A program made the translations under genes and the position numbers. Under the pieces are notes generated by a model. It saw only the letters and a program-made list of their open reading frames with translations, was not told where the DNA came from and made no database searches. This document shows positions 1-8,603 of a stretch of 64,000 nt of DNA, piece by piece. The first letter of the stretch is position 1; each line of letters starts with the position of its first letter. This DNA is from Streptomyces sp. ML-6 (GTDB lineage: Bacteria > Actinomycetota > Actinomycetes > Streptomycetales > Streptomycetaceae): the NCBI RefSeq assembly GCF_030116705.1, contig NZ_JAOTIK010000001.1:620001-684000 (forward strand), given 5' to 3'.

Positions 1-693
1 CACGACATCACCCGGTACGTACCCGATCCGCCGGACGGCGTCATCGGTTTCGACCGGGCGCTGCGGCTGGCCCTCCAGCGGGTCAAGGAGGCCCGGGTGG
101 ACACCCGCTGGTCGTCCGCGGCGGTGACGGGCGCGCCCAGCGACCCGCTGCCCACCGACCCCGACTGGGCCGGCGGGAGCCTCTACCGCGACGAGCGGGA
201 GCTGACGGTGCCGGTGGCGCCGGAGGCGCTCTGGCGGGTGATCGAGGGCATCGGCGGTGAGAACGGCTGGTACTCCTTCCCGCTCGCCTGGGCCGTGCGG
301 GGGTGGCTGGACCGGCTCGTCGGGGGTGTCGGGCTGCGGCGCGGGCGGCGGGACGCGCAGCGGCTGCGGGTCGGGGACTCGCTGGACTTCTGGCGCGTGG
401 AGGAGATCGTGCCGGGCGAGCTGCTGCGGCTGCGCGCGGAGATGCGGCTGCCGGGTCCGGCCTGGCTGGACCTCTCGGTGGGCCGGGACGACCGGGGGCG
501 GACGGTGTACCGGCAGCGGGCCCTGTTCCATCCGCGCGGGCTGCTGGGCCACGCCTACTGGTGGAGCGTGTGGCCGTTCCACGCGGTGGTGTTCGGCGGC
601 ATGGCCCGCAACATCACCGCGGCGGCCCGGAGCGTCCCGCGCGACACTCCGCCCGGTCCTCCGGCCGGCCACCGGGCGCACGAAGACATCTGA
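1..693 (+). CDS. SDR family oxidoreductase with C-terminal DUF2867 domain (5' partial)
   Basis: The reading frame is open from the first base, so the N-terminal Rossmann part lies outside the window. What remains is the end of an NmrA-like NAD(P)-binding domain followed by a DUF2867 domain of about 150 residues (key stretches ENGWYSFPLAW, LDFWRVEE and WWSVWPFHAVVFGGM). This arrangement is common in actinobacterial SDR proteins annotated as nucleoside-diphosphate-sugar epimerases. The substrate is unknown. The GTG at 97 could be mistaken for a start, but the coding sequence clearly continues upstream. It ends 61 bp before the SRPBCC gene on the same strand. Confidence 0.8.
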   Translation, partial: HDITRYVPDPPDGVIGFDRALRLALQRVKEARVDTRWSSAAVTGAPSDPLPTDPDWAGGSLYRDERELTVPVAPEALWRVIEGIGGENGWYSFPLAWAVRGWLDRLVGGVGLRRGRRDAQRLRVGDSLDFWRVEEIVPGELLRLRAEMRLPGPAWLDLSVGRDDRGRTVYRQRALFHPRGLLGHAYWWSVWPFHAVVFGGMARNITAAARSVPRDTPPGPPAGHRAHEDI

Positions 694-754
694 CGGTACG
701 CCAGCTATGGTGTGCGCGGTCCGTCCGCCGCCGATCGCACGGGAGGTGCGTTCC

Positions 755-1234
755 GTGTCACGCCGACTCCGTTCCGTGGGGCTCGACTTCATCGATTCCG
801 CCCCGCTGCGGCTGGTCTTCGCCGCGGAGGTGTCCGCCCCGGCCGACGCCGTCTACCGCGCGCTCGCCGAGGACGTGCCGGGCTGGCCCGCCTGGTTCAC
901 GGCGGTGACGGCGGCCCGGCCGACCGAGGGCGGCGCGGGCCGCGAGATCCGGCTCAAGGGGGGCGGGGCGCTCCGCGAGACGATCGTGGCGGCGGAGCCC
1001 GGCGAGCGGTACGCCTACCGGGTCGACGAGGCCAACGCCCCCGGAGTGCGTGCCCTGTTGGAGGAGTGGCGGCTCACCCCGGCCGGGACGGGGACCCGGG
1101 TGCGGTGGACGTTCGCCGCCGACGGTGCCGCGCCCTTCCGGGTGGCCCTGCGGCTGGGCCGGCCGGGGCTGGGCCGGGCCTTCCGGACCGCGGTGCGCAA
1201 TCTCGACCGGCGGCTGGCCGACCCGGCGGCCTGA
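755..1234 (+). CDS. SRPBCC family protein (polyketide cyclase/dehydrase-like fold)
   Basis: This 159-residue protein has the START/SRPBCC helix-grip pattern: a first strand with FAAEVSAPADAVYRAL, a VPGWPAWFTAV segment, and a C-terminal amphipathic helix (FRTAVRNLDRRLAD). Such proteins bind small hydrophobic ligands or act as cyclase-like enzymes, and no specific ligand can be inferred. The GTG start at 755 is preceded by GGGAGGTG at 741-748, which decides it over the ATG at 707. It may be co-transcribed with the preceding SDR/DUF2867 gene, whose DUF2867 domain is itself SRPBCC-like. Confidence 0.8.
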   Translation: MSRRLRSVGLDFIDSAPLRLVFAAEVSAPADAVYRALAEDVPGWPAWFTAVTAARPTEGGAGREIRLKGGGALRETIVAAEPGERYAYRVDEANAPGVRALLEEWRLTPAGTGTRVRWTFAADGAAPFRVALRLGRPGLGRAFRTAVRNLDRRLADPAA

Positions 1235-1277
1235 ACTCCTCGGCGTCCCCGGCCGGATGTGGTTCTCGGACCACGCC

Positions 1278-2411
1278 CTAGCAGGGCCATTTCCCGTCCG
1301 TGAGGAAGGACTCGATGGTCGCCGCGTACGGGGCGATGTCCAGGCCCTGCTCGGCGAGCCAGCTGTCGGAGTAGTACTTGTCGAGGTAGCGGTCGCCGGG
1401 GTCGCAGATCAGCGTGACGACGCTGCCCGTGCTGCCCTGTCCGACCATTTCGGCGACCAGTTTGAACGCGCTCCACAGCCCGGTCCCGGTGGAGCCGCCC
1501 GCCTTGCGGCCGATGGCCTTCTCCAGGGCGCGCACGGCCGCGACGCTGGCCGCGTCCGGCACCTTCATCATCCGGTCGACGGCCCCGGGCACGAAGCTCG
1601 GCTCCATCCGGGGCCGGCCGATGCCCTCGATCCGGGAGCCGCAGTCGCTGGTGGCCAGGGGGTCGTGCCGGGTCCAGCCGTCGAAGAAACAGGAGTTCTC
1701 CGGGTCGGGCACGCAGATCCGGGTGTCGAACTGCATGTAGTGCACGTAGCGGGCGATGGTCGCCGAGGTGCCGCCGGTTCCCGCCGTGGCGACGATCCAC
1801 GTCGGCTCCGGGTAGCGTTCCAGCTTCAGCTGCTGGTAGATCGACTCGGCGATGTTGTTGTTGCCGCGCCAGTCGGTGGCCCGCTCGGCGTAGGTGAACT
1901 GGTCCATGTAGTGCCCGCCGGTCTCCTCGGCGAGCGCGGCGGACTCCTCGTACATCTTCCGCGAGTCGTCCACGAAGTGGCAGCGCCCTCCGTGGAATTC
2001 GATCAGCCGGCACTTCTCGGGGCTCGTGGTGCGGGGCATCACGGCGATGAACGGCACGCCGATCAGTTTGGCGAAGTACGCCTCCGACACGGCCGTCGAA
2101 CCGCTGGACGCCTCGATCACCGGCTTGCCCGGCCGGATCCAGCCGTTGCAGAGCCCGTAGAGGAAGAGCGAGCGGGCCAGCCGGTGCTTGAGGCTGCCGG
2201 TGGGGTGCGTCGACTCGTCCTTCAGGTAGAGGTCGATGCCCCACGCCTCGGGCAGCGGGAAGCGCAGCAGATGGGTGTCGGCGGAGCGGTTGGCGTCGGC
2301 CTGGACCTTGCGGACGGCCTCCTTGAGCCAGGCCCGGTAGTCGGCGTCGGAACGGTCGATGTCGACGGTCTTCGCGACACGCCCGTCGCCCCTGTGTCCC
2401 ACGATGCCCAT
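1278..2411 (-). CDS. cds1: PLP-dependent cysteine synthase-family protein, Cds1-like cysteine desulfhydrase
   Basis: The protein has 377 residues and a type II PLP fold. The substrate/PLP loop reads [15 protein letters not shown], with the Schiff-base lysine at about residue 75. It is followed by [15 protein letters not shown], a GTGGTSATI phosphate-binding loop and [14 protein letters not shown] near the C terminus. From memory these blocks match Mycobacterium tuberculosis Cds1 (Rv3684), an L-cysteine desulfhydrase releasing sulfide and pyruvate, better than the biosynthetic CysK or CysM. ATG at 2411 follows a GAGGAGG-type site, so the longer upstream extension is unlikely. It is divergent from the small gene at 2606. 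An O-acetylserine sulfhydrylase-like role is the alternative. Confidence 0.85.
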   Translation of the reverse strand: MGIVGHRGDGRVAKTVDIDRSDADYRAWLKEAVRKVQADANRSADTHLLRFPLPEAWGIDLYLKDESTHPTGSLKHRLARSLFLYGLCNGWIRPGKPVIEASSGSTAVSEAYFAKLIGVPFIAVMPRTTSPEKCRLIEFHGGRCHFVDDSRKMYEESAALAEETGGHYMDQFTYAERATDWRGNNNIAESIYQQLKLERYPEPTWIVATAGTGGTSATIARYVHYMQFDTRICVPDPENSCFFDGWTRHDPLATSDCGSRIEGIGRPRMEPSFVPGAVDRMMKVPDAASVAAVRALEKAIGRKAGGSTGTGLWSAFKLVAEMVGQGSTGSVVTLICDPGDRYLDKYYSDSWLAEQGLDIAPYAATIESFLTDGKWPC

Positions 2412-2605
2412 CAGCGCGCTCCTCCTCGTAAGGCCGGACTCCCTGACCCCACGATATTCCCCCCACCTGCACAAACGTTTACTTTGATGTTCCATAGCCC
2501 GGCCTTGGCCCCGTGGGGGCAAACGGTCGGGGACGCGGCCTGGCGCGTCGGCCCCGGCTTGTGCAGACTTCCCATCAGAAGCATCACGAAGGGGGCGAAG
2601 CCGTC

Positions 2606-2923
2606 ATGCCGGAAACGGAGTTCAGTGCCACGGGGGTACGGATCGAACGCTGGGCCCGCTCGCTCACGCGGGCCGGGCAGGTGATCGTCAAGGACGGCAG
2701 GCTGGCCCTGCTGACCAGTAACGGACGGGAGATCGACAGCGCGCCGGTGGGGGCGGTGAGCGCGGGCAGGCCCTGGTTCGCCGGGGCCGGGGCGGCCGTG
2801 GCCCGGCTCAACGGGACGCGGTACCGGCTGACGATGGGGCAGCGCGATCACGATCCGGACCGGACGGGACCGGCCCGCCGTTTCCTGGAGACGCTGCGCA
2901 GCGCGGGCGGGCGGACGACCTGA
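2606..2923 (+). CDS. Conserved hypothetical small protein (105 aa)
   Basis: I do not recognise a domain. The protein is soluble and basic, begins MPETEFSATGVRIERWARSL and contains alternating short strands (QVIVKDGRLALLTSNGREI) that suggest a small beta-rich domain of PH-like type. ATG at 2606 is preceded by a GAAGGGGG purine run. The divergent promoter region shared with the Cds1-like gene lies between 2412 and 2605. Codon usage is normal for the window, so I treat it as a real gene of unknown function. Confidence 0.6.
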   Translation: MPETEFSATGVRIERWARSLTRAGQVIVKDGRLALLTSNGREIDSAPVGAVSAGRPWFAGAGAAVARLNGTRYRLTMGQRDHDPDRTGPARRFLETLRSAGGRTT

Positions 2924-3110
2924 TCCGGCGCCGCCACCGGAACACCGCGAGTTGCGGAGCCGCGACCCCTGGGTGACATTGGACACGCATCACTCATGGT
3001 TCACCGGCGGTGACACTGTGATAAGCGCCGCCGGACCGGATTCGGCAGCCAGTCGGCTGCCGCGTCCGTCACTCCGTCTTCTTCCGGACCTATTTCGGGG
3101 AGTCGCAGCC

Positions 3111-3632
3111 GTGATCAGCGAGCCAAGCAGGCACTGCACGGTGGAGCTCCAGGCCCTGCCGTCGCGGATCGGTCAGGTCCGCAGAATCATTTCGGCGCAG
3201 TTGCGCTACTGGCATCTCGATCCCTTGATCGACCCGGCCGCGCTCGGCGTCACCGAACTGCTGACCAATGTTCACCGGCATGCCCAGCCGGACAAGTCAT
3301 GCACCGTCGAGATCGAGCTGCTGCTCGAACGGCTGACGGTGTCCGTCCACGACCACGACCCACGGCTGCCCACCGTGCGCGAGGCGAGCACGTCCAGTAC
3401 GTCGGGGCGCGGACTCGCGCTGATCGCCGCGGTCAGCGAGAGCTGGGGGGTCCGTCCGAGGGGCGGGGCCGGCAAGGTCGTCTGGTTCACTCTTCCGGCT
3501 CCTCCCCGGTGCGTCGCACCGGCACCGCATTCGGTGTACGGGGCGACCACCGACGGCCCGTTCGAGCCGGACCTCGTCACAGAGCTGGAGCTCGGGCTGC
3601 CCTCCGTCGCACGGTCCGCGGTGGTCGGCTGA
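3111..3632 (+). CDS. ATP-binding protein, HATPase_c anti-sigma factor/SpoIIAB-like
   Basis: A 173-residue single-domain GHKL ATPase. The N box is VTELLTNVHRHA (asparagine and histidine present), the G1 box is HDHDPRLP and the G2 box is SGRGLALIAAVSESWGV. Streptomyces has dozens of such proteins. They bind and may phosphorylate STAS anti-anti-sigma partners or regulate alternative sigma factors. No partner is encoded beside it. GTG at 3111 with GGGGAG eight bases upstream is the best start. The frame is open back to 2952, but that extension is low-complexity. Two strong hairpins follow the gene. Confidence 0.85.
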   Translation: MISEPSRHCTVELQALPSRIGQVRRIISAQLRYWHLDPLIDPAALGVTELLTNVHRHAQPDKSCTVEIELLLERLTVSVHDHDPRLPTVREASTSSTSGRGLALIAAVSESWGVRPRGGAGKVVWFTLPAPPRCVAPAPHSVYGATTDGPFEPDLVTELELGLPSVARSAVVG

Positions 3633-3641
3633 GGCCCCTGT

Positions 3642-3686
3642 CCGGCGGGGCATGACCGGGGCGCGGCCCCGGTCATGCCCCGCCGG
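3642..3686. terminator. Long stem-loop terminator between convergent genes
   Basis: A perfect inverted repeat with 21 bp arms (3642-3662 and 3666-3686) and a 3-base loop starts ten bases after the stop codon of the HATPase gene. There is no U tract, as is common in Streptomyces. Confidence 0.75.
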
Positions 3687-3707
3687 CCGTCTCCGCGGAC
3701 CGGCGGA

Positions 3708-3736
3708 CCGGCCCGAGGCAGTCGCCCTCGGGCCGG
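3708..3736. terminator. Second stem-loop in the same convergent spacer
   Basis: Arms CCGGCCCGAGG (3708-3718) and CCTCGGGCCGG (3726-3736) form a perfect 11 bp stem. With the hairpin at 3642-3686 it would give a bidirectional double terminator between the HATPase and MarR genes. Confidence 0.55.
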
Positions 3737-3798
3737 ACGGCCGCCCGTCGCACCGCCGAAGCGTCCGGTGCGGTTCCGACGGGTGTCGCGGCCGGCCC

Positions 3799-4257
3799 TC
3801 AGGCCGACTGCGACACGGTCCCTCCCGCGTTGTGCATCATGCGCTGCAGCACCTTCAGGGCGATCAGGTATTCCTCGTCCGGGATGTCCGCGTGCACCTT
3901 CGCCCGGTTGGCCCGCTGGGTCTCCGCCGCCCGCCGGTGCAGCGCCCGGCCCTCGTCGGTGATCCGGAGCCGGCCCGCCTCGTCCACGATGATCAGCTCC
4001 CGCTCGACCAGGAGGTCGATGTCGGGGGCCAGCCCCGCGCCGACGTCCAGGTTGGCCTGTTGGGCGGCGGTCACCTCCTCCCGTGTGACGCCGGACTCGC
4101 CGTGCAGTACCTGGTGCAGCACCCACCACTGGGGCTGGGTGATCCCGATCGCCGCGAGCCGCCCCCTGACATACGCCGCGAGCACCTTGTTCGCGGCCCA
4201 TGTCCAGTACCCGATCGGCTGGTTCACCAGTTCCTCGTCGGTGTGCGAGTACTCCAT
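3799..4257 (-). CDS. MarR family winged-helix transcriptional regulator
   Basis: The protein has 152 residues with a MarR core: a first helix in the dimer interface (NQPIGYWTWAANKVLAAYV), a recognition region after TQPQWWVLHQVLHG, and the wing DEAGRLRITDEGRALHR. It would act as a dimeric repressor, possibly ligand-responsive. ATG at 4257 is preceded by a GGGGGAAGG site on the minus strand. The gene stands alone, convergent with the HATPase gene, so its target is not evident. TrmB-like or PadR-like function is less likely given the typical MarR wing. Confidence 0.85.
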   Translation of the reverse strand: MEYSHTDEELVNQPIGYWTWAANKVLAAYVRGRLAAIGITQPQWWVLHQVLHGESGVTREEVTAAQQANLDVGAGLAPDIDLLVERELIIVDEAGRLRITDEGRALHRRAAETQRANRAKVHADIPDEEYLIALKVLQRMMHNAGGTVSQSA

Positions 4258-4485
4258 CACGTCGCCTTCCCCCTCGGCCGTCCCGTTCCGGGCGCCGTTC
4301 GCCCGCGGTCGCGGCACGGGTTTCCCCGGCCGCGGCCATCATGATCACCAGCCTCCCGGAGCCCCCGGCGGAAGTCCAAGAGCCAGTGGTTCTCGCGAGC
4401 AGCACCCTCGCTTATGGGGCTCCGCCCGCCAGGGGACTCCGCCGTCACGGCGCCTTTTCGCCGCGGCCCGGGGCGGGAAGGGCGT

Positions 4486-4776
4486 TCAGATCCCCGCTTC
4501 CTTGCCGCCGCGGCCGAAGTGTTCGTCCAGGACGGAGAGCCGGCGCCAGTACTCGTCCTCGTCGATCTCCCCGGCCGCGAAGCGGCGGCCGAGCAGAGCG
4601 ATCGGCGACGGCTCGGCGGGCGCCCCTCCCGGGGTACGGGCCTGCCAGGGGGCGCGGCCGCCGCGTCGGAAGGTCCTGCGCAGCAGGGTGACGCCGCCGA
4701 TGACGACGGTTGCCCAGAGGAGTGGGAAGAGGAGGATCCAGGGCCCGGGTCCACCGTTGTGCGCCAGGGTGTTCAT
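4486..4776 (-). CDS. SHOCT domain membrane protein
   Basis: A 96-residue protein with one N-terminal transmembrane helix (WILLFPLLWATVVIGGVTLL), a basic linker, and a C-terminal SHOCT motif (RRFAAGEIDEDEYWRRLSVLDEHF). SHOCT domains are short oligomerisation or substrate-docking motifs found at protein ends. The function here is unknown. The ATG at 4776 has GGGAGCTGA upstream. It lies upstream of the MarR gene on the same strand with a 228 bp gap. Confidence 0.8.
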   Translation of the reverse strand: MNTLAHNGGPGPWILLFPLLWATVVIGGVTLLRRTFRRGGRAPWQARTPGGAPAEPSPIALLGRRFAAGEIDEDEYWRRLSVLDEHFGRGGKEAGI

Positions 4777-4890
4777 CTCGGTCAGCTCCCTCGTTCGGGG
4801 GTTCGTGTCCAGGTTTTCCCGACACCTCCGAGACTGGCCCCTGCAGGGGGGCCGGGTCGTCGTGCGACCGGCGGCCGTGTGCATACCCCC

Positions 4891-4968
4891 TCGGGAGTAC
4901 GCGGCGCCTCCTCGGGAGTACGCGGCCTCCTCGGCGGTACGCGGCCTCCTCGGGAGTTACGCGGCGTC
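4891..4968. repeat. Degenerate tandem repeat, four units of 19-21 bp
   Basis: Units built on TCGGGAGTACGCGGC begin at 4891, 4912, 4931 and 4950, in the spacer between the SHOCT gene start and the end of the ROK regulator gene. The third unit has TCGGCGG and the fourth an inserted T. It lies where the SHOCT gene promoter should be. Confidence 0.7.
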
Positions 4969-5032
4969 TCCCTCACTGCTCCCGGCACCGCCTCGGCCGC
5001 CCCTCCTCGCGCGGCGGCCGGGCGCCCGGACT

Positions 5033-6247
5033 TCAGGCGAGGGCGGCCAGCGGGTCGTCCAGGACCGGCTGCCAGGCCAGTTCCGCCGCGCCCACCAGGC
5101 TGTTGTGGTCGAGGGTGCAGGGCAGGATCGGCACGCTGCCGCTGCGTCCCCACAGGCTGCGGTCGGCCACCACCGCGCGCAGCCGCTCCGGGTTGGCGTC
5201 GAGCAGGGCGCGGTGCAGTCCGCCGAGGATGATGCGGTCCGGGTTGAGGATGTTGACCAGTCCGGCGAGTCCGAGGCCGAGCCGGTCGGTGAGTGCCTCG
5301 GCGGCGCCCCGCACCGCCGCGTCCTCGTACTCCGTGCGCAGCAGATCGCAGGCCTGCTTGAGCAGGGACTCCTCCGGGCCGGGTTCGCGGCGGGCGGCGA
5401 CGAGGAAGGCCAGCGGGTCGGTCTCGACGTCCAGGCAGCCGCGGCCGCCGCAGTGGCAGGGGCGCCCCTCGGCGTTCACCGTGAGATGGCCGACCTCCAG
5501 CGCGAGCCCCGAACTCCCGGTGTGCAGGCGGCCGTCGAGCACCAGGGCACCGCCCACGCCGCGGTGGCCGGTGGCCACGCAGAGCAGGTGCCGGGCGCCC
5601 CGGCCGGCCCCGTGCCGGTGTTCGGCGAGCGCGGCGAGGTTGACGTCGTTCCCGGTGAACGCGGGCCCGGTGACGCCCGCCTCGCGCACGCGGGTGGCGA
5701 AGATCTCGCTCACCGGGGCGCCGGCCGGCCAGGCGATGTGGAGCGGGTTGAGCGCGTTGCCCTCCGGTTCGGCGACCGCCGACGGAACCGCGAGACCGGC
5801 GCCGACGCAGCGCAGTCCGCTCTCCCGCAGCAACCGGACGCAGGCGTCGACCACTTCGCCGATGACCTGCGCCGGGTCCGCCGTGACCGTGACGCAGCCG
5901 GGGGCGGTGGCCACCAGCCGGCCGCCGAGACCGACGAGGGCGGCCCGGAACCCGTCGGCGTGCACCTGGGCGGCGATGGCGACGGGGCCGGACTCCCGGA
6001 CGGCCAGCCGGTGCGAGGGCCGGCCCTGCGAGCCGGCGGCGGAACCTGGCCGGGAATCGACCCTGATCAGGCCGAGCGCCTCCAGCTCCGCGGCGACCGC
6101 ACCGGCCGTCGCCCGGGTCACCCCCAGCTCGGAGGTGAGGACCGCGCGGGTGGGCGCGCGTCCGGTGTGGATCAGTTCCAGCGCGGGCCCGAGCGCGCTG
6201 CGGCCCCTCTCCAGCTTTGTCCGGGTGGTGGACACCTTGCCGTTCAT
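5033..6247 (-). CDS. ROK family transcriptional regulator (NagC/XylR type)
   Basis: The protein has 404 residues. An N-terminal winged helix-turn-helix (about 20-75, TRAVLTSELGVTRATAGAVAA) is followed by a ROK sugar-binding domain with FTGNDVNLAALAEH and the zinc-binding cluster CHCGGRGCLDVE. Family knowledge: such repressors respond to a sugar or sugar phosphate and control transport or catabolism genes. ATG at 6247 starts in the short divergent region shared with the MFS gene, where a ROK-type palindrome is present. I infer it represses that exporter and possibly itself. Confidence 0.88.
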   Translation of the reverse strand: MNGKVSTTRTKLERGRSALGPALELIHTGRAPTRAVLTSELGVTRATAGAVAAELEALGLIRVDSRPGSAAGSQGRPSHRLAVRESGPVAIAAQVHADGFRAALVGLGGRLVATAPGCVTVTADPAQVIGEVVDACVRLLRESGLRCVGAGLAVPSAVAEPEGNALNPLHIAWPAGAPVSEIFATRVREAGVTGPAFTGNDVNLAALAEHRHGAGRGARHLLCVATGHRGVGGALVLDGRLHTGSSGLALEVGHLTVNAEGRPCHCGGRGCLDVETDPLAFLVAARREPGPEESLLKQACDLLRTEYEDAAVRGAAEALTDRLGLGLAGLVNILNPDRIILGGLHRALLDANPERLRAVVADRSLWGRSGSVPILPCTLDHNSLVGAAELAWQPVLDDPLAALA

Positions 6248-6343
6248 GGGGGCGAGTCTCCCATGGTCCGGAGGTGCCTTCGACGCCCCGGTGGCGTGCT
6301 CGCGCCCCTTGCGTCCCCGCGTGTTCGCCTGGGCGCATCCGTC

Positions 6344-6399
6344 TTGCACCCGCTGTCCCGGCGCCCCTATGCTGAGTTTGTGCCGCAACTAAACAAACT
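6344..6399 (+). promoter_or_regulatory. Candidate promoter and ROK operator over the MFS start
   Basis: TTGCAC (6344-6349) and TATGCT (6368-6373), spaced by 18 bp, would start transcription close to the GTG at 6380, giving a leaderless mRNA. AGTTTGT (6375-6381) and ACAAACT (6393-6399) form an inverted repeat that resembles ROK/XylR operators and covers the start codon. Confidence 0.5.
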
Positions 6400-7669
6400 G
6401 CGGACGGCACTGTCGGGGGGACCGGGCGGAAACACCGCCACAGCCCCGTCGGCCCGTCTCCGTGTCGCCCTGACCGTGTTCTTCGCCCTCGACGGATTCC
6501 TCTTCGCCGGCTGGGTGGTCCGTATCCCGGCCATCAAGCACCAGACCGGCGCCTCGGCCACCACCCTCGGCCTCGCCCTGCTCGGTGTGTCCGCCGGGGC
6601 CGTGGTGACCATGATGTTCACCGGCCGGCTGTGCCGACGCTTCGGCAGCCATCCGGTGACCGTGGTCTGCGGCGTCCTGCTCTCCCTGGCCATCGCCCTG
6701 CCCGCGCAGACGCATTCGGCGCTCGCGCTCGGCCTGGTGCTGCTGGTCTTCGGCGCCGCGTACGGCGGGATGAACGTGGCGATGAACAGCGCCGCGGTCG
6801 ATCTGGTCGCCGCCCTGCGCCGCCCCGTGATGCCCGGTTTCCACGCCGCGTTCAGCCTGGGCGGGATGATCGGCGCCGGGCTCGGCGGACTGGTCGCCGG
6901 CGGCCTCTCCCCCGCCGCGCACCTCCTGGCCCTCACCGGGGCCGGGCTCCTGGTCACCGCCGTGGCGGGGCCGGTGCTGCTGCGCCATCCGGCCCCCGTC
7001 ACCGGGTCCGGGACGGACGGTGCCGGAAAGCCGCGGCGGCCGGACGGCAGGGCCCGTCGGCTGGTAATCCTGTTCGGTGTGATCGCGCTCTGCACCGCCT
7101 ACGGCGAGGGCGCGCTGGCCGACTGGGGCGCGCTCCACCTGGAGCAGGACCTCCACGCCCACCCCGGGGTCGCCGCCGCCGGATACTCCCTGTTCGCGCT
7201 GGCCATGACGGCGGGCCGGCTCACCGGCACCACCCTGCTCGAACGGCTCGGCCAGACCCGCACCCTCGTGGTGGGCGGTACGACGGCCGCCGCCGGGATG
7301 CTGCTCGGCTCGCTCGCGCCCTCCGCCTGGGCCGCCCTGATCGGTTTCGCCGTCACCGGCCTCGGCCTGGCCAACATCTTCCCGGTCGCGGTCGGCCGGG
7401 CGGGCGAACTGGCCGGCCCCGGTGGGGTGGCCGCCGCCTCGACGCTCGGCTACGGCGGGATGCTGCTCGGGCCGCCCGCGATCGGCTTCCTGGCGGACTG
7501 GTTCTCCCTGCCCGCCGCCCTGACCACGGTGGCGCTGCTGGCCGTCGCGGCCGCGGCGCTGGGGTACGGGGCCCGCAACGCGACCGCGACCGGCCGGCCG
7601 GTCGCGTCGCGGGAGGAACCGGTCGCGTCGCACCGGGAGGCCCGAAACGCTGCCACAATCGGGGCATGA
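6380..7669 (+). CDS. MFS transporter
   Basis: A 429-residue membrane protein with about twelve hydrophobic segments in two halves separated by a basic loop near residue 215 (KPRRPDGRARR). The first helix carries FALDGFLFAGWVVRIPAIK and the loop after helix 2 reads FTGRLCRRFGSHP. From memory it resembles the actinobacterial MFS group related to YbjJ and fucose permease-like proteins. The GTG at 6380 has no ribosome binding site but sits next to a predicted transcription start. Its TGA overlaps the ATG of the next gene, and the divergent ROK regulator suggests sugar-linked control. Confidence 0.85.
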   Translation: MPQLNKLRTALSGGPGGNTATAPSARLRVALTVFFALDGFLFAGWVVRIPAIKHQTGASATTLGLALLGVSAGAVVTMMFTGRLCRRFGSHPVTVVCGVLLSLAIALPAQTHSALALGLVLLVFGAAYGGMNVAMNSAAVDLVAALRRPVMPGFHAAFSLGGMIGAGLGGLVAGGLSPAAHLLALTGAGLLVTAVAGPVLLRHPAPVTGSGTDGAGKPRRPDGRARRLVILFGVIALCTAYGEGALADWGALHLEQDLHAHPGVAAAGYSLFALAMTAGRLTGTTLLERLGQTRTLVVGGTTAAAGMLLGSLAPSAWAALIGFAVTGLGLANIFPVAVGRAGELAGPGGVAAASTLGYGGMLLGPPAIGFLADWFSLPAALTTVALLAVAAAALGYGARNATATGRPVASREEPVASHREARNAATIGA

Positions 7670-8421
7670 AGATCACGGATCACATCCGCTCGCTGTCCGC
7701 CGAGGGCGAGTTGCTGGCGGACGCCGCGCAGCGGGCGGGCACCGGAGCACCGGTGCCGACCTGTCCCGACTGGCGGGTGCGCGACCTGCTCCGGCACACC
7801 GGCATGGTGCACCGCTGGGCGACCGCGTTCGTCGCCGAGGGCCACACCTCGTACCACCCCGACGGCGGGGAGCCCGATCTGGACGGGGCGGAGCTCCTCG
7901 ACTGGTTCCGCGAGGGCCACGGCCTCCTGGTCGCCGCGCTGGAGGCCGCCCCGGCCGAACTGGAGTGCTGGACCTTCCTGCCCGCCCCCTCGCCGCTGGC
8001 CTTCTGGGCCCGGCGGCAGGCCCACGAGACCACCATCCACCGGGTGGACGCGGAGTCGGCCCTCGGCGGGCGGCCGTCACCGGTCGGGGCCGATCACGCG
8101 GAGGACGGGATCGACGAACTGCTGCTCAAGATGCACAGCCGCCCGAAGAGCCGGGTGCGCACGAACACGCCGTACTCGCTGCGGGTCCGGGCCACGGACA
8201 CCGGTGCCGCCTGGACCGTCCGGCTCTCGTCGGAACCGCCGCAGACCGAGCGGACGGACGGGGCTCCCCCTAAGGAGCCGGTGGACTGTGAGGTGAGTGC
8301 GTCGGCCGAGAACCTCTATCTGACGCTCTGGAACCGGCTGCCGTTCACGGCGGTCACCGTGACGGGCGACCCGGAACCTGCCCGGATCTGGCGCGAGAAC
8401 TCCGGGATCACCTGGTCCTGA
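7666..8421 (+). CDS. Maleylpyruvate isomerase-family mycothiol-dependent enzyme
   Basis: The protein has 251 residues. The N-terminal DinB-like four-helix domain has the motifs VPTCPDWRVRDLLRHTGMVHRW and ARRQAHETTIHRVDAE, whose histidines form the metal site of the mycothiol-dependent maleylpyruvate isomerase N-terminal domain. A smaller C-terminal domain follows. Most such Streptomyces proteins have no known substrate, and a role in mycothiol-based detoxification is only a family-level inference. ATG at 7666 overlaps the MFS stop codon by 4 bp, indicating translational coupling with the exporter. Confidence 0.8.
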   Translation: MKITDHIRSLSAEGELLADAAQRAGTGAPVPTCPDWRVRDLLRHTGMVHRWATAFVAEGHTSYHPDGGEPDLDGAELLDWFREGHGLLVAALEAAPAELECWTFLPAPSPLAFWARRQAHETTIHRVDAESALGGRPSPVGADHAEDGIDELLLKMHSRPKSRVRTNTPYSLRVRATDTGAAWTVRLSSEPPQTERTDGAPPKEPVDCEVSASAENLYLTLWNRLPFTAVTVTGDPEPARIWRENSGITWS

Positions 8422-8603
8422 CGACAGGCCGGGGCAGCGGTGTCGCGGCCCGCCGCCCCGCGCCCCGACCCGTCCGGGATACGGCCTTCCCGGCGTCTCG
8501 GCCGGTCCTTCCGCGGCCGGGCCTTCCAGCGGCCGGGCCGGTACCGCCCCTTTGCGGCGGCGCCGCCCCGGCGTGGTGCGCCCGGCTCTCCGCCGTACCT
8601 CGG

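Noticed and set aside
3830..6379. Very long open frame on the plus strand that continues into the MFS gene
   Set aside because: The portion before 6380 is a GC-rich shadow of the MarR, SHOCT and ROK genes on the other strand. The true MFS start is the GTG at 6380.
5033..7669. Sugar-defence or toxin-antitoxin reading of the ROK/MFS locus
   Set aside because: Both proteins are standard family members and a repressor-exporter pair explains the arrangement.
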